From an uncultured Poribacteria bacterium (GTDB lineage Bacteria; Poribacteria; WGA-4E; WGA-3G), in assembly GCA_951812525.1 (NCBI GenBank), contig OX638316.1:2018630-2082629 (forward strand): a DNA stretch of 64,000 bases, in the 5' to 3' direction. The number at the start of each line of letters is the position of its first letter. The first letter of the stretch is position 1. Shown in pieces: positions 53,753-62,470 of this stretch. Under the pieces are notes generated by a model. That model saw nothing but the letters and a program-made list of their open reading frames with translations, was not told the DNA's origin and ran no database searches. The translations under genes and the position numbers were made by a program.

Positions 53753-56209
53753 ATGCGAGGGATAATGCCGAAGTCATCCAGTGTGCGGAGAGAATTTTTA
53801 CGGAAGAAACCTTTCGGTGGGAACTCCGCTTTTGAACAATTGGATGATGACGAGCTAACCACAATAGAAGATGTGCCCGACGAACTGGAGCATCGGGTAC
53901 ATGCATTGTTTACGGATGGCGAAGAAATTAAAGTCGCCGTTTCAACCGATCTCAAGTTCGATGGCAACTACGGCAAAGATTGGCTAATTGTTACGGATCG
54001 ACGGCTCATCGCTTTTAATCAGAACGGTACTCCAGAACATCAACTTCAGGAAATTTCGCTTGCGTCCGTTTCGGCTGTTGAAATCGTTGAGATGTACGGA
54101 AACAACATCTTAAAGGTAAGAACATCCGATAAGGCGGTCGAGGTAGCACGTTACTCACGCCGCTTTACGCCAAAGTTTGAACTGGCGATGCCTGAGTTAG
54201 AGACACTTGTCCAAGATGCGAATCCAGAAGCGGACCAAGAGAAACAACACCGTCCGCAAGGGTTAGGAAAAAATAAAGGCAAATGCGAAAAATGCGGACA
54301 ACCACTACCGCGTTGGTCAGGCGTCTGTGTTAATTGTGTCGAAAAAGGGAAACTCATATTCCGGCTTATCAAATATTCATACCCGTTCTGGCACGTCGCT
54401 ATTCCTGCCCTTGCCTTGATGATGGTAATCCGGCTCGTTTCGCTTTTACCGGCTGTTCTGAGCAAGGAGATGGTTGATAATATCCTTGTTCCCGCAGAAA
54501 GGAGCGTAAGCGGTGCTACGCTAACCGCAACGGGTGAACCGATTCCGGCTCCGACGTGGGGACTACTTAGTGGGATCGCCGAAGGTATCTCAGGTTGGTT
54601 AACACTTCCAGTTGCTGGAAGTTGGGGGCATCTGACCGCCATTGTTATTTTAATGGTTAGCTTCAACGTCTTTAGCATGGGGGCTTCCGCTGTACGAGGA
54701 TATATGATGGCGTGGGTGGGCCAAAATATCACACGCCGGCTTCGGAATGAGACATACAATCACCTTAACTCACTCTCCTTAGATTTTTACAATCAGCGCG
54801 ATACCGGTAACCTAATGTCGAGAATCACAAGCGATGTTGCGCGGCTTCGAGATTTCATCGCCAACGGGTTACAAGACCTAATTGGTGATTCGCTGACGCT
54901 CGTCAACATCTGCATCATTATGTTTCTCACCAATTGGAAACTGGCTGCATGGACGCTGATTCCAGTACCCTGTCTTATTTTCTTCACCATCTTTTTTGGA
55001 AGGAAAATGAGCAAAGTCTTTTCCGTGTTATGGAAGCGGTATGCTGATGTTAGTACCATATTGGCAAGCACCATTCCAGGCGTACGGGTCGTCAAAGCTT
55101 TTGCGCGCGAACGCTATGAGGTAAACAGATTTAGCGAAAAGACCTATCAAGTGTTTGATGGAGAAATGAATGCGGCAAAGTTGTGGACACTCTATCGTCC
55201 AATCATGGAATTTATCATTTTCTCCGGTTCGATCCTAATATGGTTGATTGGTGGTTCACAAATCTTTGATGGACTATTAACCCTCGGCGAACTCTTTATG
55301 TTCCAGGCATTGATGGGACGGTTTTTCAGACCGGTCTACACGCTCTGTCAGATGAATGAAAGATTCATCCGAGCCGCAACTTCTGCCGACCGAGTGTTTG
55401 AAATCATCGACACGCCGCCAAGTGTTGCCGATAAAGATGATGCGATTACCCTTGAAAACATTAAGGGTGAAGTTGAATTCAAGGATGTCTATTTCTCTTA
55501 CGATACAGAGAAGAACGCGCTCAACGGTGTCACTTTTCGAGCGGAAGCAGGTGAGATGATAGGGCTTGTCGGGCATAGCGGTGCAGGAAAAAGCACTGTG
55601 ATTAACCTGATTACCCGTTTCTACGACCCAAGTGAAGGTTCAATAGAGATTGACGGACACGACAACCGGGATATTAAGCTAAAAGCGTTGCGGCAGCAGG
55701 TAGGTGTGGTCCTTCAAGATCCGTTCCTGTTCCAAGGTACAGTAGCTGAGAATATTGGTTATTCGAAACCGGGTGCTACTCGGCATGAAATTATTGCCGC
55801 AGCGAAAGCCGCAAATGCACATGAGTTTATCGTCAAGTTCCCCGATGGCTACGATACAATGGTCGGTGAACGAGGGGCACGCGTATCAGGTGGTGAACGC
55901 CAGCGGATTTCAATCGCTCGTGCGATCTTGAAAAATCCCAGGATTCTCATCTTGGACGAAGCGACATCGTCTGTGGATACAGAGACTGAATCGAATATTC
56001 AGGAAGCGTTGGAGCGGCTTGTCCGCGGGCGCACTGTATTTGCTATCGCCCACCGACTTTCCACACTCAAGTACGCTAATCGTCTGGTTGTACTGAAAGA
56101 CGGGAAGGTTGACGAAATCGGAACACATGAGGAACTTCTTGCCAAAGAGGGGACTTATGCAGGCTTGTGTGAAAAGCAGGTGGAATTGTCAAAGATTCGT
56201 GCGTTATAG
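53753..56209 (+). CDS. ABC exporter with PH-like domain and zinc ribbon at the N-terminus
   Basis: 818 residues. Residues about 50-155 resemble a bacterial PH-like domain (TDLKFDGNYGKDWLIVTDRRLIAF, then EISLASVSAVEIVEMYGNN). A zinc ribbon follows (C178, C181, C192, C195 in CEKCGQPLPRWSGVCVNC), then a type-IV exporter membrane domain (about 205-540) with a roughly 50-residue insertion between the first two helices, and an ATPase with Walker A GHSGAGKS (near 604), signature VSGGERQR and Walker B ILILDEATSSVD. The exporter forms a half-transporter dimer. The DUF1854 gene follows 82 bp later. Substrate unknown. The start may be the ATG 12 bp further on. Confidence 0.9.
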   Translation: MRGIMPKSSSVRREFLRKKPFGGNSAFEQLDDDELTTIEDVPDELEHRVHALFTDGEEIKVAVSTDLKFDGNYGKDWLIVTDRRLIAFNQNGTPEHQLQEISLASVSAVEIVEMYGNNILKVRTSDKAVEVARYSRRFTPKFELAMPELETLVQDANPEADQEKQHRPQGLGKNKGKCEKCGQPLPRWSGVCVNCVEKGKLIFRLIKYSYPFWHVAIPALALMMVIRLVSLLPAVLSKEMVDNILVPAERSVSGATLTATGEPIPAPTWGLLSGIAEGISGWLTLPVAGSWGHLTAIVILMVSFNVFSMGASAVRGYMMAWVGQNITRRLRNETYNHLNSLSLDFYNQRDTGNLMSRITSDVARLRDFIANGLQDLIGDSLTLVNICIIMFLTNWKLAAWTLIPVPCLIFFTIFFGRKMSKVFSVLWKRYADVSTILASTIPGVRVVKAFARERYEVNRFSEKTYQVFDGEMNAAKLWTLYRPIMEFIIFSGSILIWLIGGSQIFDGLLTLGELFMFQALMGRFFRPVYTLCQMNERFIRAATSADRVFEIIDTPPSVADKDDAITLENIKGEVEFKDVYFSYDTEKNALNGVTFRAEAGEMIGLVGHSGAGKSTVINLITRFYDPSEGSIEIDGHDNRDIKLKALRQQVGVVLQDPFLFQGTVAENIGYSKPGATRHEIIAAAKAANAHEFIVKFPDGYDTMVGERGARVSGGERQRISIARAILKNPRILILDEATSSVDTETESNIQEALERLVRGRTVFAIAHRLSTLKYANRLVVLKDGKVDEIGTHEELLAKEGTYAGLCEKQVELSKIRAL

Positions 56210-56221
56210 GTAACTATGCTG

Positions 56222-56254
56222 TTCTGGTGCGCGCCTTGAAAGTGCGTACCAGAA
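56222..56254. repeat. Stem-loop with G-U pairs between ABC and DUF1854 genes
   Basis: TTCTGGTGCGCGC (56222-56234) pairs with GTGCGTACCAGAA (56242-56254) over 13 positions if two G-U wobbles are allowed, loop of 7. On DNA the arms differ by two transitions, so the pairing suits RNA. Confidence 0.65.
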
Positions 56255-56291
56255 ACGCCTTCCTTGATACGGAAGAAGGAGAAACTGCGTA

Positions 56292-56801
56292 ATGCAGGAA
56301 GCTACAAAGATTACCGATGAAGTGCAATTCCTTGATGCCCCCAATGTAAAAATTGCACGAAATTCATTTGAAGAACTCACTGTTGAATTACCAGATGGTA
56401 CCAGCCACGCAAATGTTGAAGCTGTCCGATCCTTTCCACTTACTGATTCTAACAAATATATCACCCTGTTAGATAGCGAAGGGGGAGAAATCGGTATCAT
56501 TCAGGACATCAAACACTTACCGCGAGAGTCGGCAGAAACCCTCGTGTCGGAGCTGCAGAAGCGGTATTTTATGCCGAAGATTACCAAAATCCACGAACTC
56601 GAAGGCGAATTCGGCGTTACACGGTGGGTCGTGGAGACAAACCGCGGTCCCGTTACGTTTGGGATGCGCACCCGATACGATGTTGTCAGTCTTGAAAATG
56701 GAAGAGTCCTTATTAAAGACGCTGATGGCAATCGTTACGAGATTGAGAATTACCACCATTTAGATCCAGAGAGCATTGTCTTGCTCGAAACCCAGTTATA
56801 G
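56292..56801 (+). CDS. DUF1854 protein
   Basis: 169 residues, soluble, with a GAAGGAG site. It matches DUF1854: VRSFPLTDSNKYITLLDSEGGEIGII, then YFMPKITKIHELEGEFGVTRWVVETNRG and GRVLIKDADGNRYEIENYHHLDPES. In proteobacterial cyanophycin loci this family is encoded next to an ABC exporter, exactly the arrangement here. Function unknown. No cyanophycin gene is in the window, so the pair may have a wider role. Confidence 0.85.
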   Translation: MQEATKITDEVQFLDAPNVKIARNSFEELTVELPDGTSHANVEAVRSFPLTDSNKYITLLDSEGGEIGIIQDIKHLPRESAETLVSELQKRYFMPKITKIHELEGEFGVTRWVVETNRGPVTFGMRTRYDVVSLENGRVLIKDADGNRYEIENYHHLDPESIVLLETQL

Positions 56802-56875
56802 TCCACTATTCTCGCGGCATTATTCGTTTTTTTACCCGATTTACAGGCTTTTTATATTCTTTAGAGGACATCACG

Positions 56876-56902
56876 ACTGGCGAGGTTCCATACCTCGCCA
56901 GT
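56876..56902. repeat. Palindromic element (GGCGAGGT arms)
   Basis: ACTGGCGAGGT (56876-56886) and ACCTCGCCAGT (56892-56902) pair perfectly over 11 bp around TCCAT. Arms are the same as in the 26764-26827 element. Confidence 0.85.
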
Positions 56903-56958
56903 AACGGTTGGAAAGTGGTACTGGCTCAATTTACATATATCTACGGAGGTCGGTAAGA

Positions 56959-58083
56959 TTGGAAAATGTAAGAATCGAACGAATTGAATGGGCGCGTTTG
57001 ACAGGCGAACGTCCCCGCAAGGCTGGCTGCAATTCAAGGCTTGGCGAACACGGACTGCATGTCCGACCCCCTATTGCTCGTATAACGACGACAGACGGTG
57101 TCAGCGGTTTCGGGTTCTCCCCGATTTCGGAAGAAAATGCGGACGCTATCGTTGGGTTTCAGCTCAATGACGCGTTTAGCTCAGAAGGCGGTGTCACTGA
57201 AGAATTCAGGATATTGGAGTATCCCATCTGGGATCTCGTGGGGAAGTTAGCGCAGAAACCTGTTTATGCAATGCTTTCCGGACAGAATGGTGAGTTTCGC
57301 GCACCGTGCTATGATACCTCTCTCTACATTGATGACCTGCATCTTGAGGACAACGCCGAAGCCGCTGCACTTATCGCTTCCGAGGCACTCGAGGGGAAAG
57401 CGCGCGGGCATAACGCCTACAAGATCAAGGTAGGGCGCGGGGCAATGCACATGCCGCTTGACAAAGGGACACAACGCGATATTGATGTCATTCGTGCCGT
57501 CCGCGAAGCAGTTGGTGCAGATGCTACGATTTTGATAGATGCAAATAACGGCTATAATCTCAACCTCACCAAGCAGGTGTTGGGCGGCACTGCCGATGCA
57601 AACGTTTATTGGATGGAAGAGGCGTTTCATGAGGATGCAAGGGTCTATAGTCTCCTGAAGGAATGGCTGAACGCTGAAGGCTTGGAAACCCGCATCGCCG
57701 ATGGCGAGGGTGGTGCATCACCAAACCTTGTGGATTGGGCAAAGGAAGGTCTTATTGACATCGTCCAATATGATATTTTCTACCCGGGTTTCTCACGCTG
57801 GCTTGAACTCGGTCCTGAGTTGGATGTGTGTGATATTGGCACAGCACCGCATCATTACGGCGGGCACTACGGGAATTACGTATCGTGTCATCTTGCAGCA
57901 AAGGTCGAGAGATTTGAGTTCGTCGAATGGGATCATGCCACTACGCCGGGCTTAGACGATGCCGGATACTCTATATCTAATGGCTATGTGACGGTTCCAC
58001 AGAGTCCCGGATTCGGATTGAATCTGGAAGAGGCACCCTATCAAAAAGCGCGCGAAGAAAATGGGTTTGAGGTCCGCGCATAG
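56959..58083 (+). CDS. Mandelate racemase/muconate lactonising enzyme family protein
   Basis: 374 residues starting at TTG, with CGGAGGT 9 bp upstream. It is an enolase-superfamily barrel: the N-terminal capping domain, lysine in AYKIKVGRG, metal ligand Asp in ILIDANNGYN, Glu in YWMEEAFHEDA, then ADGEGG and the late His/Gly region APHHYGGHYGNY with Glu/Asp. It probably dehydrates or epimerises a sugar acid; residues do not allow assignment to a known subgroup. A PhyH gene follows 55 bp later. Confidence 0.87.
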   Translation: MENVRIERIEWARLTGERPRKAGCNSRLGEHGLHVRPPIARITTTDGVSGFGFSPISEENADAIVGFQLNDAFSSEGGVTEEFRILEYPIWDLVGKLAQKPVYAMLSGQNGEFRAPCYDTSLYIDDLHLEDNAEAAALIASEALEGKARGHNAYKIKVGRGAMHMPLDKGTQRDIDVIRAVREAVGADATILIDANNGYNLNLTKQVLGGTADANVYWMEEAFHEDARVYSLLKEWLNAEGLETRIADGEGGASPNLVDWAKEGLIDIVQYDIFYPGFSRWLELGPELDVCDIGTAPHHYGGHYGNYVSCHLAAKVERFEFVEWDHATTPGLDDAGYSISNGYVTVPQSPGFGLNLEEAPYQKAREENGFEVRA

Positions 58084-58138
58084 CGGTACTTTTGATCGTA
58101 ACACATCGGACTTGTGAGCCGAAAGGAGCACCTAAATT

Positions 58139-58876
58139 ATGGCATACTTAACTGCAGAAGATAAAGCGTTCTTCAAAGAAAACGGCTATCTGGTTGTGCG
58201 TGGTGCCGTAGAACCAGAATCGGTTGACGCTGCGCTTGACAGAATTTGGGAATCCCTTGAGGAAGATAGAAACGATCCGGGTGCTTGGGTTCGTAAAGGT
58301 TATCGTACAGTGCCGGTTGGCAGCGAAGACGTTATCCGCGGTACAATATACGCTAATCGAGTTTTTGCTATGGGTGAGGAATTGGTTGGCAAGGATAAAT
58401 TAAATACCGGTGGTGGCGCGGGACCGCACATCAATTTCCCGGATCCAGACAGGGAATGGCGCGAACCCATGGGACACCTTGACGGCTACCATACGCCAAC
58501 AAACGGTGTGCCGAAAGGTGTTGTGGGTTCCTTCACGCTCGGTGCGACTGTCTATCTCGACAAGGTTGAAAAACAGGGTGGCGGATTTACGGTCTGGCCC
58601 GGAAGCCATCTAATTTGGGCGGACTATTTCAGACACCATGATTTGGACAGCCTTCCGGGTGGTGTTGCCCCGTTTGATTTAGGACCAAGTTATGAGTTTA
58701 CAGGTGAGGCAGGCGATGCCTGTTTCTGGCATCACCAGATGAGCCATACTGCTGGTCCAAACTGTGGACGTAGGGTCAGGATCGCGCTCATTGGTAGATA
58801 CCGCCGAAAAGATTTGGACCAAATCAAATTTGAGACACCCGAGGATATGTGGAAATATTGGGGCGGGGTTTCGTAA
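58139..58876 (+). CDS. Phytanoyl-CoA dioxygenase (PhyH) family protein
   Basis: 245 residues. The Fe(II) triad is HLD in PMGHLDGYHTPTNG and the distal His in HQMSHTAGPNCG, followed by RRVRIALIGRY. N-terminal KAFFKENGYLVVRGAV is the PhyH start. AAAGGAG precedes the ATG. It is in a probable operon with the enolase-superfamily enzyme. Substrate unknown. Confidence 0.88.
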   Translation: MAYLTAEDKAFFKENGYLVVRGAVEPESVDAALDRIWESLEEDRNDPGAWVRKGYRTVPVGSEDVIRGTIYANRVFAMGEELVGKDKLNTGGGAGPHINFPDPDREWREPMGHLDGYHTPTNGVPKGVVGSFTLGATVYLDKVEKQGGGFTVWPGSHLIWADYFRHHDLDSLPGGVAPFDLGPSYEFTGEAGDACFWHHQMSHTAGPNCGRRVRIALIGRYRRKDLDQIKFETPEDMWKYWGGVS

Positions 58877-58913
58877 GGTCGCGTTTTGTATCTGTATTAT
58901 CAACCCCTTCTTA

Positions 58914-58938
58914 TTGGCGCGCTTTGTAGGCGCGCCAA
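58914..58938. repeat. Palindromic element after the PhyH gene
   Basis: TTGGCGCGC (58914-58922) and GCGCGCCAA (58930-58938) pair perfectly over 9 bp around a 7-base loop. An AAAA run follows. It may act as a terminator. Confidence 0.75.
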
Positions 58939-58970
58939 AATTACATCTATAGACCCGTCCGAATTTCGAT

Positions 58971-58999
58971 TTGTCAAATAATAAAATATATGCTATGCT
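58971..58999 (+). promoter_or_regulatory. Sigma70-like promoter for the coiled-coil protein gene
   Basis: TTGTCA (58971-58976), 17 bp, TATGCT (58994-58999), with TGC before the -10. Confidence 0.55.
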
Positions 59000-59088
59000 A
59001 TTTTTAATTCCGGTTTTATAGACAAATGGCATTGTAGATATTAGATTATTAATTTTTTTATCAGAAGAGACTGGTTAGGAACTTGGGA

Positions 59089-59553
59089 ATGGACCTCTAT
59101 ATGAATTCTTCCAAAATCGCTGAAATCATAGGTGTGGAAGAGGATATCATCACCCGAATGTTAGAACGGAGAGACGTGGACATTGAATCGTATGTACGCG
59201 TCGTCTCTGCTCCTCCTGAAAGTCCAGGAGCTTCTCCAAAACCACAAATTCAGTTACGGGTTGATGGGCTCGCAATGCTGATAAGAAAGCTCGCCTATAA
59301 TATCCCAACAGACGATATTATTGAAAATCTCAGCTGCCAGGTCTTTCATATCACGCACCTACAGGAAACATGCGACAAATTGGAAGCGGAGAATCAAACG
59401 CTTGTTGCCGAAAATGCGCAACTCCGGGAAGCAATTGAATCTTTCCAGAATGAAAAAGGGAATTTGGCAGCACAAGTTGACGAACTGACAAATCAATTGA
59501 ATGAGGAACAATCTAAAACCTGGGTGCGTCGCTTGCTGAAACGAGGGAATTAA
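59089..59553 (+). CDS. Unknown protein with N-terminal helical (HTH-like) part and coiled coil
   Basis: 154 residues from the ATG at 59089 (TAGGA upstream; a further ATG at 59101 is possible). The first 25 residues (SSKIAEIIGVEEDIITRMLERR) look like a helix-turn-helix, and a second helical segment lies at about 65-90. Residues about 95-145 form a strong coiled coil with Leu/Ile heptads and Asn/Gln-rich positions. The end is basic (TWVRRLLKRGN). No family is recognised. It is 9 bp or so before the membrane protein gene and may be a regulator or a scaffold for it. Confidence 0.65.
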   Translation: MDLYMNSSKIAEIIGVEEDIITRMLERRDVDIESYVRVVSAPPESPGASPKPQIQLRVDGLAMLIRKLAYNIPTDDIIENLSCQVFHITHLQETCDKLEAENQTLVAENAQLREAIESFQNEKGNLAAQVDELTNQLNEEQSKTWVRRLLKRGN

Positions 59554-59610
59554 GACCTCTCAGTGAATATCGCTAAAGATAGAGCGTTCACAGGTTATGA
59601 AGAGATCGCT

Positions 59611-60231
59611 ATGGGAAAAGAAAGACAGAATCAGCTGCTTGCGATCGGGTTCTTCGTGCTCGGTACTGTTTTTCTCTATGTAGAGAGTATCTCAGTGATG
59701 CCATCGCTTATCGTTCAAAATGCTGTCTTGCTCAAAGGTATCGCGCTGGTACTGCTGAGTATTGCTGCGATTTTAGCTGGGACCTCTTTTGAAGATAAGC
59801 AGCGAATTGCGCTTATATCGGGTATCGGCTTAGCAATCGGACTCGGTTTTCTCTATCTACCTGTCCCGTCAATTCTGGGTGGTTCGGCGTTTCACATTCT
59901 GTTTGCCTGCGCTATTGCTTTTGGCATGACAACAGCGACGAGGCGAGCAGCGACCATCGGTTCGGCACTTCTCGCATGTATCGGCATTATCTTCCTTTAT
60001 CAACCCTTTATTCCATCGCTTGGTAGTACCGCCCTACATCTGCTTCTGCCAGGGATCATCGTCTTTTCGATTGTCTTTTCTCAGAAAACCTTGTGTGAAC
60101 GTATCTCTATTGGTTTAATTGCGTTCGGTCTGATTGCGCTCTGTCAACCCTTTCTAATGTTGTTCTATCAAACTGGTTTTCAGTTGTTGCTTGCAGGCTT
60201 GACGGGATTTATTGTCGCAGCGCATCGTTGA
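59611..60231 (+). CDS. Unknown polytopic membrane protein
   Basis: 206 residues from the ATG at 59611 (GAAGAG upstream); a GTG at 59563 would add 16 residues. It has about six or seven membrane helices in a regular pattern, with repeated FLYxP and LCQPF motifs suggesting an internal duplication (GFLYLPVPSIL, IFLYQPFIPSL, ALCQPFLMLF). No known family is recognised. It follows the coiled-coil protein gene and precedes the FAD oxidoreductase gene. Confidence 0.6.
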   Translation: MGKERQNQLLAIGFFVLGTVFLYVESISVMPSLIVQNAVLLKGIALVLLSIAAILAGTSFEDKQRIALISGIGLAIGLGFLYLPVPSILGGSAFHILFACAIAFGMTTATRRAATIGSALLACIGIIFLYQPFIPSLGSTALHLLLPGIIVFSIVFSQKTLCERISIGLIAFGLIALCQPFLMLFYQTGFQLLLAGLTGFIVAAHR

Positions 60232-60289
60232 GACATCACCTATAGATGCACTCCCGACGCGCACGACATTGACTTTGCAGAGGAATCCT

Positions 60290-61438
60290 TTGGCAGACAA
60301 AAATTCCAGTCTTTCCCCTACCCCTGAGACGAAAAAAATAGTAATAGTCGGTGCCGGTATTATTGGTGCTTCGCTTGGATATTATTTATCCCGACGCAGT
60401 GATATTGCCGTAACGCTTCTCGAGCGTGACACTCCCAATGCAGGTGCGTCAGGACATTCCTTTGCTTGGGCAAATGCTTTCGGGAAGGACCCACGTGAGT
60501 ACCATACGCTCAATCGGCGTTCGCTGGATATGTGGTATCGGTTGGCACATCAACTTGATGCGGACATCGGTATCCATTACGGCGGTGAAATGCGGTGGGA
60601 GAGCAATCCGCAACGAGCAGCGCAACTGCGTCAGCGTATCCAACAGATACAGAAATGGGGATATCCGTGCCGACTGATTACCCCTGACGAGATGTTAGTT
60701 CTTGAACCGGATTTACAACCCGGCACCGTGTTAGCTGCGTCTCTCTCCGAGGCGGATATTCACATCGAGACGGATCCATTTATTGATGTTTGCCTTCGAC
60801 AGGCGTGCGAAGCAGGGGCAGTTGTACACTCCCAGACTGAGGTCACAGGGTTTGTCATTCGCAATGGTAGCGTTACCGCTGTCAAGACCTCCGATGGTGA
60901 ATTTCCGTGCGATGTTGTCGTTTTAGCGAGTGGTGTTCAGACGACTGAGCTTGCATCTTTAGCAGAAGCACATATCCCACAACAACGGAGTCCGGGTATT
61001 GTTATTAAAACAACACCGTGTGCTGAGATTTTGCACAATGTAGCGGTCATTCACGCACCACCGAAAGACGGAAACCATCAACATCTCCATCTCCGGCAGC
61101 TGGCTGATGGAAGTCTTAGAATCGGGCAGGGTACCCAAGAAGGAATAAATCGTGACGACTCGCAGGGACATGCCGATGCACTCCTCACGCGTGCGAAAAC
61201 CTATTTGCCAGCGATAGCTGATGCGAAGGCAATACCGACACCGGTCGGCTATCGTCCGATGCCACTTGATGGGTTTCCGGTACTCGGATTTACGAAAGCG
61301 ATGCCGAACTTATACATTGCTTTGATGCATAGCGGTGTGACGTTGGCACCTTTGGTGGGTGAAATGGCAACTTTGGAGATTGTTGATGGTGTGCGGTTAG
61401 ACTGGTTCGCGCCGTATCGACCTGAGCGGTTTGGGTAG
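60290..61438 (+). CDS. FAD-dependent oxidoreductase (DadA/glycine-oxidase-like)
   Basis: 382 residues starting at a TTG with AGAGGAA upstream; a TTG at 60212 would overlap the previous gene. The DAO-type fold is clear: FAD motif VIVGAGIIGASLGYYLSR, then NAGASGHSFAWANAF, VVLASGVQTTELA and the C-terminal GYRPMPLDGFPVLGFT with the flavin-adjacent YIALMHSGVTLAPLVGEM. It oxidises an amine or amino acid (e.g. glycine, sarcosine, D-amino acids); substrate cannot be read. Confidence 0.88.
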   Translation: MADKNSSLSPTPETKKIVIVGAGIIGASLGYYLSRRSDIAVTLLERDTPNAGASGHSFAWANAFGKDPREYHTLNRRSLDMWYRLAHQLDADIGIHYGGEMRWESNPQRAAQLRQRIQQIQKWGYPCRLITPDEMLVLEPDLQPGTVLAASLSEADIHIETDPFIDVCLRQACEAGAVVHSQTEVTGFVIRNGSVTAVKTSDGEFPCDVVVLASGVQTTELASLAEAHIPQQRSPGIVIKTTPCAEILHNVAVIHAPPKDGNHQHLHLRQLADGSLRIGQGTQEGINRDDSQGHADALLTRAKTYLPAIADAKAIPTPVGYRPMPLDGFPVLGFTKAMPNLYIALMHSGVTLAPLVGEMATLEIVDGVRLDWFAPYRPERFG

Positions 61439-61500
61439 TTTGTTAGTAAAGTTCACACAATCGGTGCAATTCCAGACAGAAATTGCCTCCAGAGCAGACT

Positions 61501-62358
61501 CTATTTTTCATAGTTTTCTGTGTATGCCTTCACAAGGTCACCCTTCCGAAAACCCGGAACAGCCGTGGCGCACTCCTGCGCCAGACGTTCGTAATCAATC
61601 TCCATCAAGCGTGTTAAGACAGTAGGATTTTTTGCTTTCAGAAGTATCCATTGCTTAGTCCGTTCACACCGCTTTTCGTCTCTTTCTCTACGGGAATAGT
61701 CTTGCCAACCTTGACACGGTACAGCGAAATCGAATGGGTTCCCGAAAACCTTCAGCGCATCCGTTGTGTTGTTATATTGCCATATCTGAAAATCTGGGTG
61801 ACGGATCGGTAAAGGCTTGTATTGCCGCATGTCATGGTGAATACTTGCCAGTCGAGTCCATATCTGAAATTCTGTGTTTACCGCATAAGACTTGCCAGTG
61901 TCAAGGTGAAAGGCATCTCTTGGAAGGGGCAATTTACTGATGAAACGCATATTCGGGTTAAGCTGTTTGTGAACGGTAAATTTACGGAAGTTGACGGGGA
62001 CAATGAATGCGACAAGGTCTGCTAAGTAGGCAGCGTGGTTAAAGAAGGCGATTGCTAATTTTCCACGTTTACCGAACGGTGGGTTACCGATAATGGCAGT
62101 ATCGCTGGGTGTGGATGGAGAACCGGTGACTTTAAAAAAGTCTTGAGATTTTACGTCATCACGTTTCGGTGCGAGATCTATGCCTAACCGTCTCCGCGAC
62201 GGCAAGAGTTCGTAAAACGCTCCAGTTCCAGCGGCAGGCTCAATAAAAAAGAGGTCGCTGAGGCTTCGGTTCAGGCTTGAAAGCGTGTCCGTGAAGTGCT
62301 GCCAACATATCCCCGCGACCTCTGGTTTAGTATAAAACTGATCTAACGAATTCTGCAC
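61501..62358 (-). CDS. DNA N6-adenine methyltransferase-like protein
   Basis: 285 residues starting at GTG. The N-terminus DQFYTKPEVA is typical of DNA N6-adenine methyltransferases; the AdoMet site FIEPAAGTGAFYELL and the catalytic NPPFGKRG follow, in the order I then IV. The target-recognition part at about 160-285 has no recognisable match. No restriction or specificity gene is adjacent, so it may be an orphan or an RNA-type methylase. A weak ribosome site is the only start evidence. Confidence 0.8.
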   Translation of the reverse strand: MQNSLDQFYTKPEVAGICWQHFTDTLSSLNRSLSDLFFIEPAAGTGAFYELLPSRRRLGIDLAPKRDDVKSQDFFKVTGSPSTPSDTAIIGNPPFGKRGKLAIAFFNHAAYLADLVAFIVPVNFRKFTVHKQLNPNMRFISKLPLPRDAFHLDTGKSYAVNTEFQIWTRLASIHHDMRQYKPLPIRHPDFQIWQYNNTTDALKVFGNPFDFAVPCQGWQDYSRRERDEKRCERTKQWILLKAKNPTVLTRLMEIDYERLAQECATAVPGFRKGDLVKAYTENYEK

Positions 62359-62470
62359 GATTTTTCTGAATTAAATAATTGGGCTAAAACAGCTGTGATT
62401 TATAGGAGACTAGACCCTTCTGAAAAGTATATCAGCAGAAGTGCATCCAGACATATTGCTCGGCAGTGGA

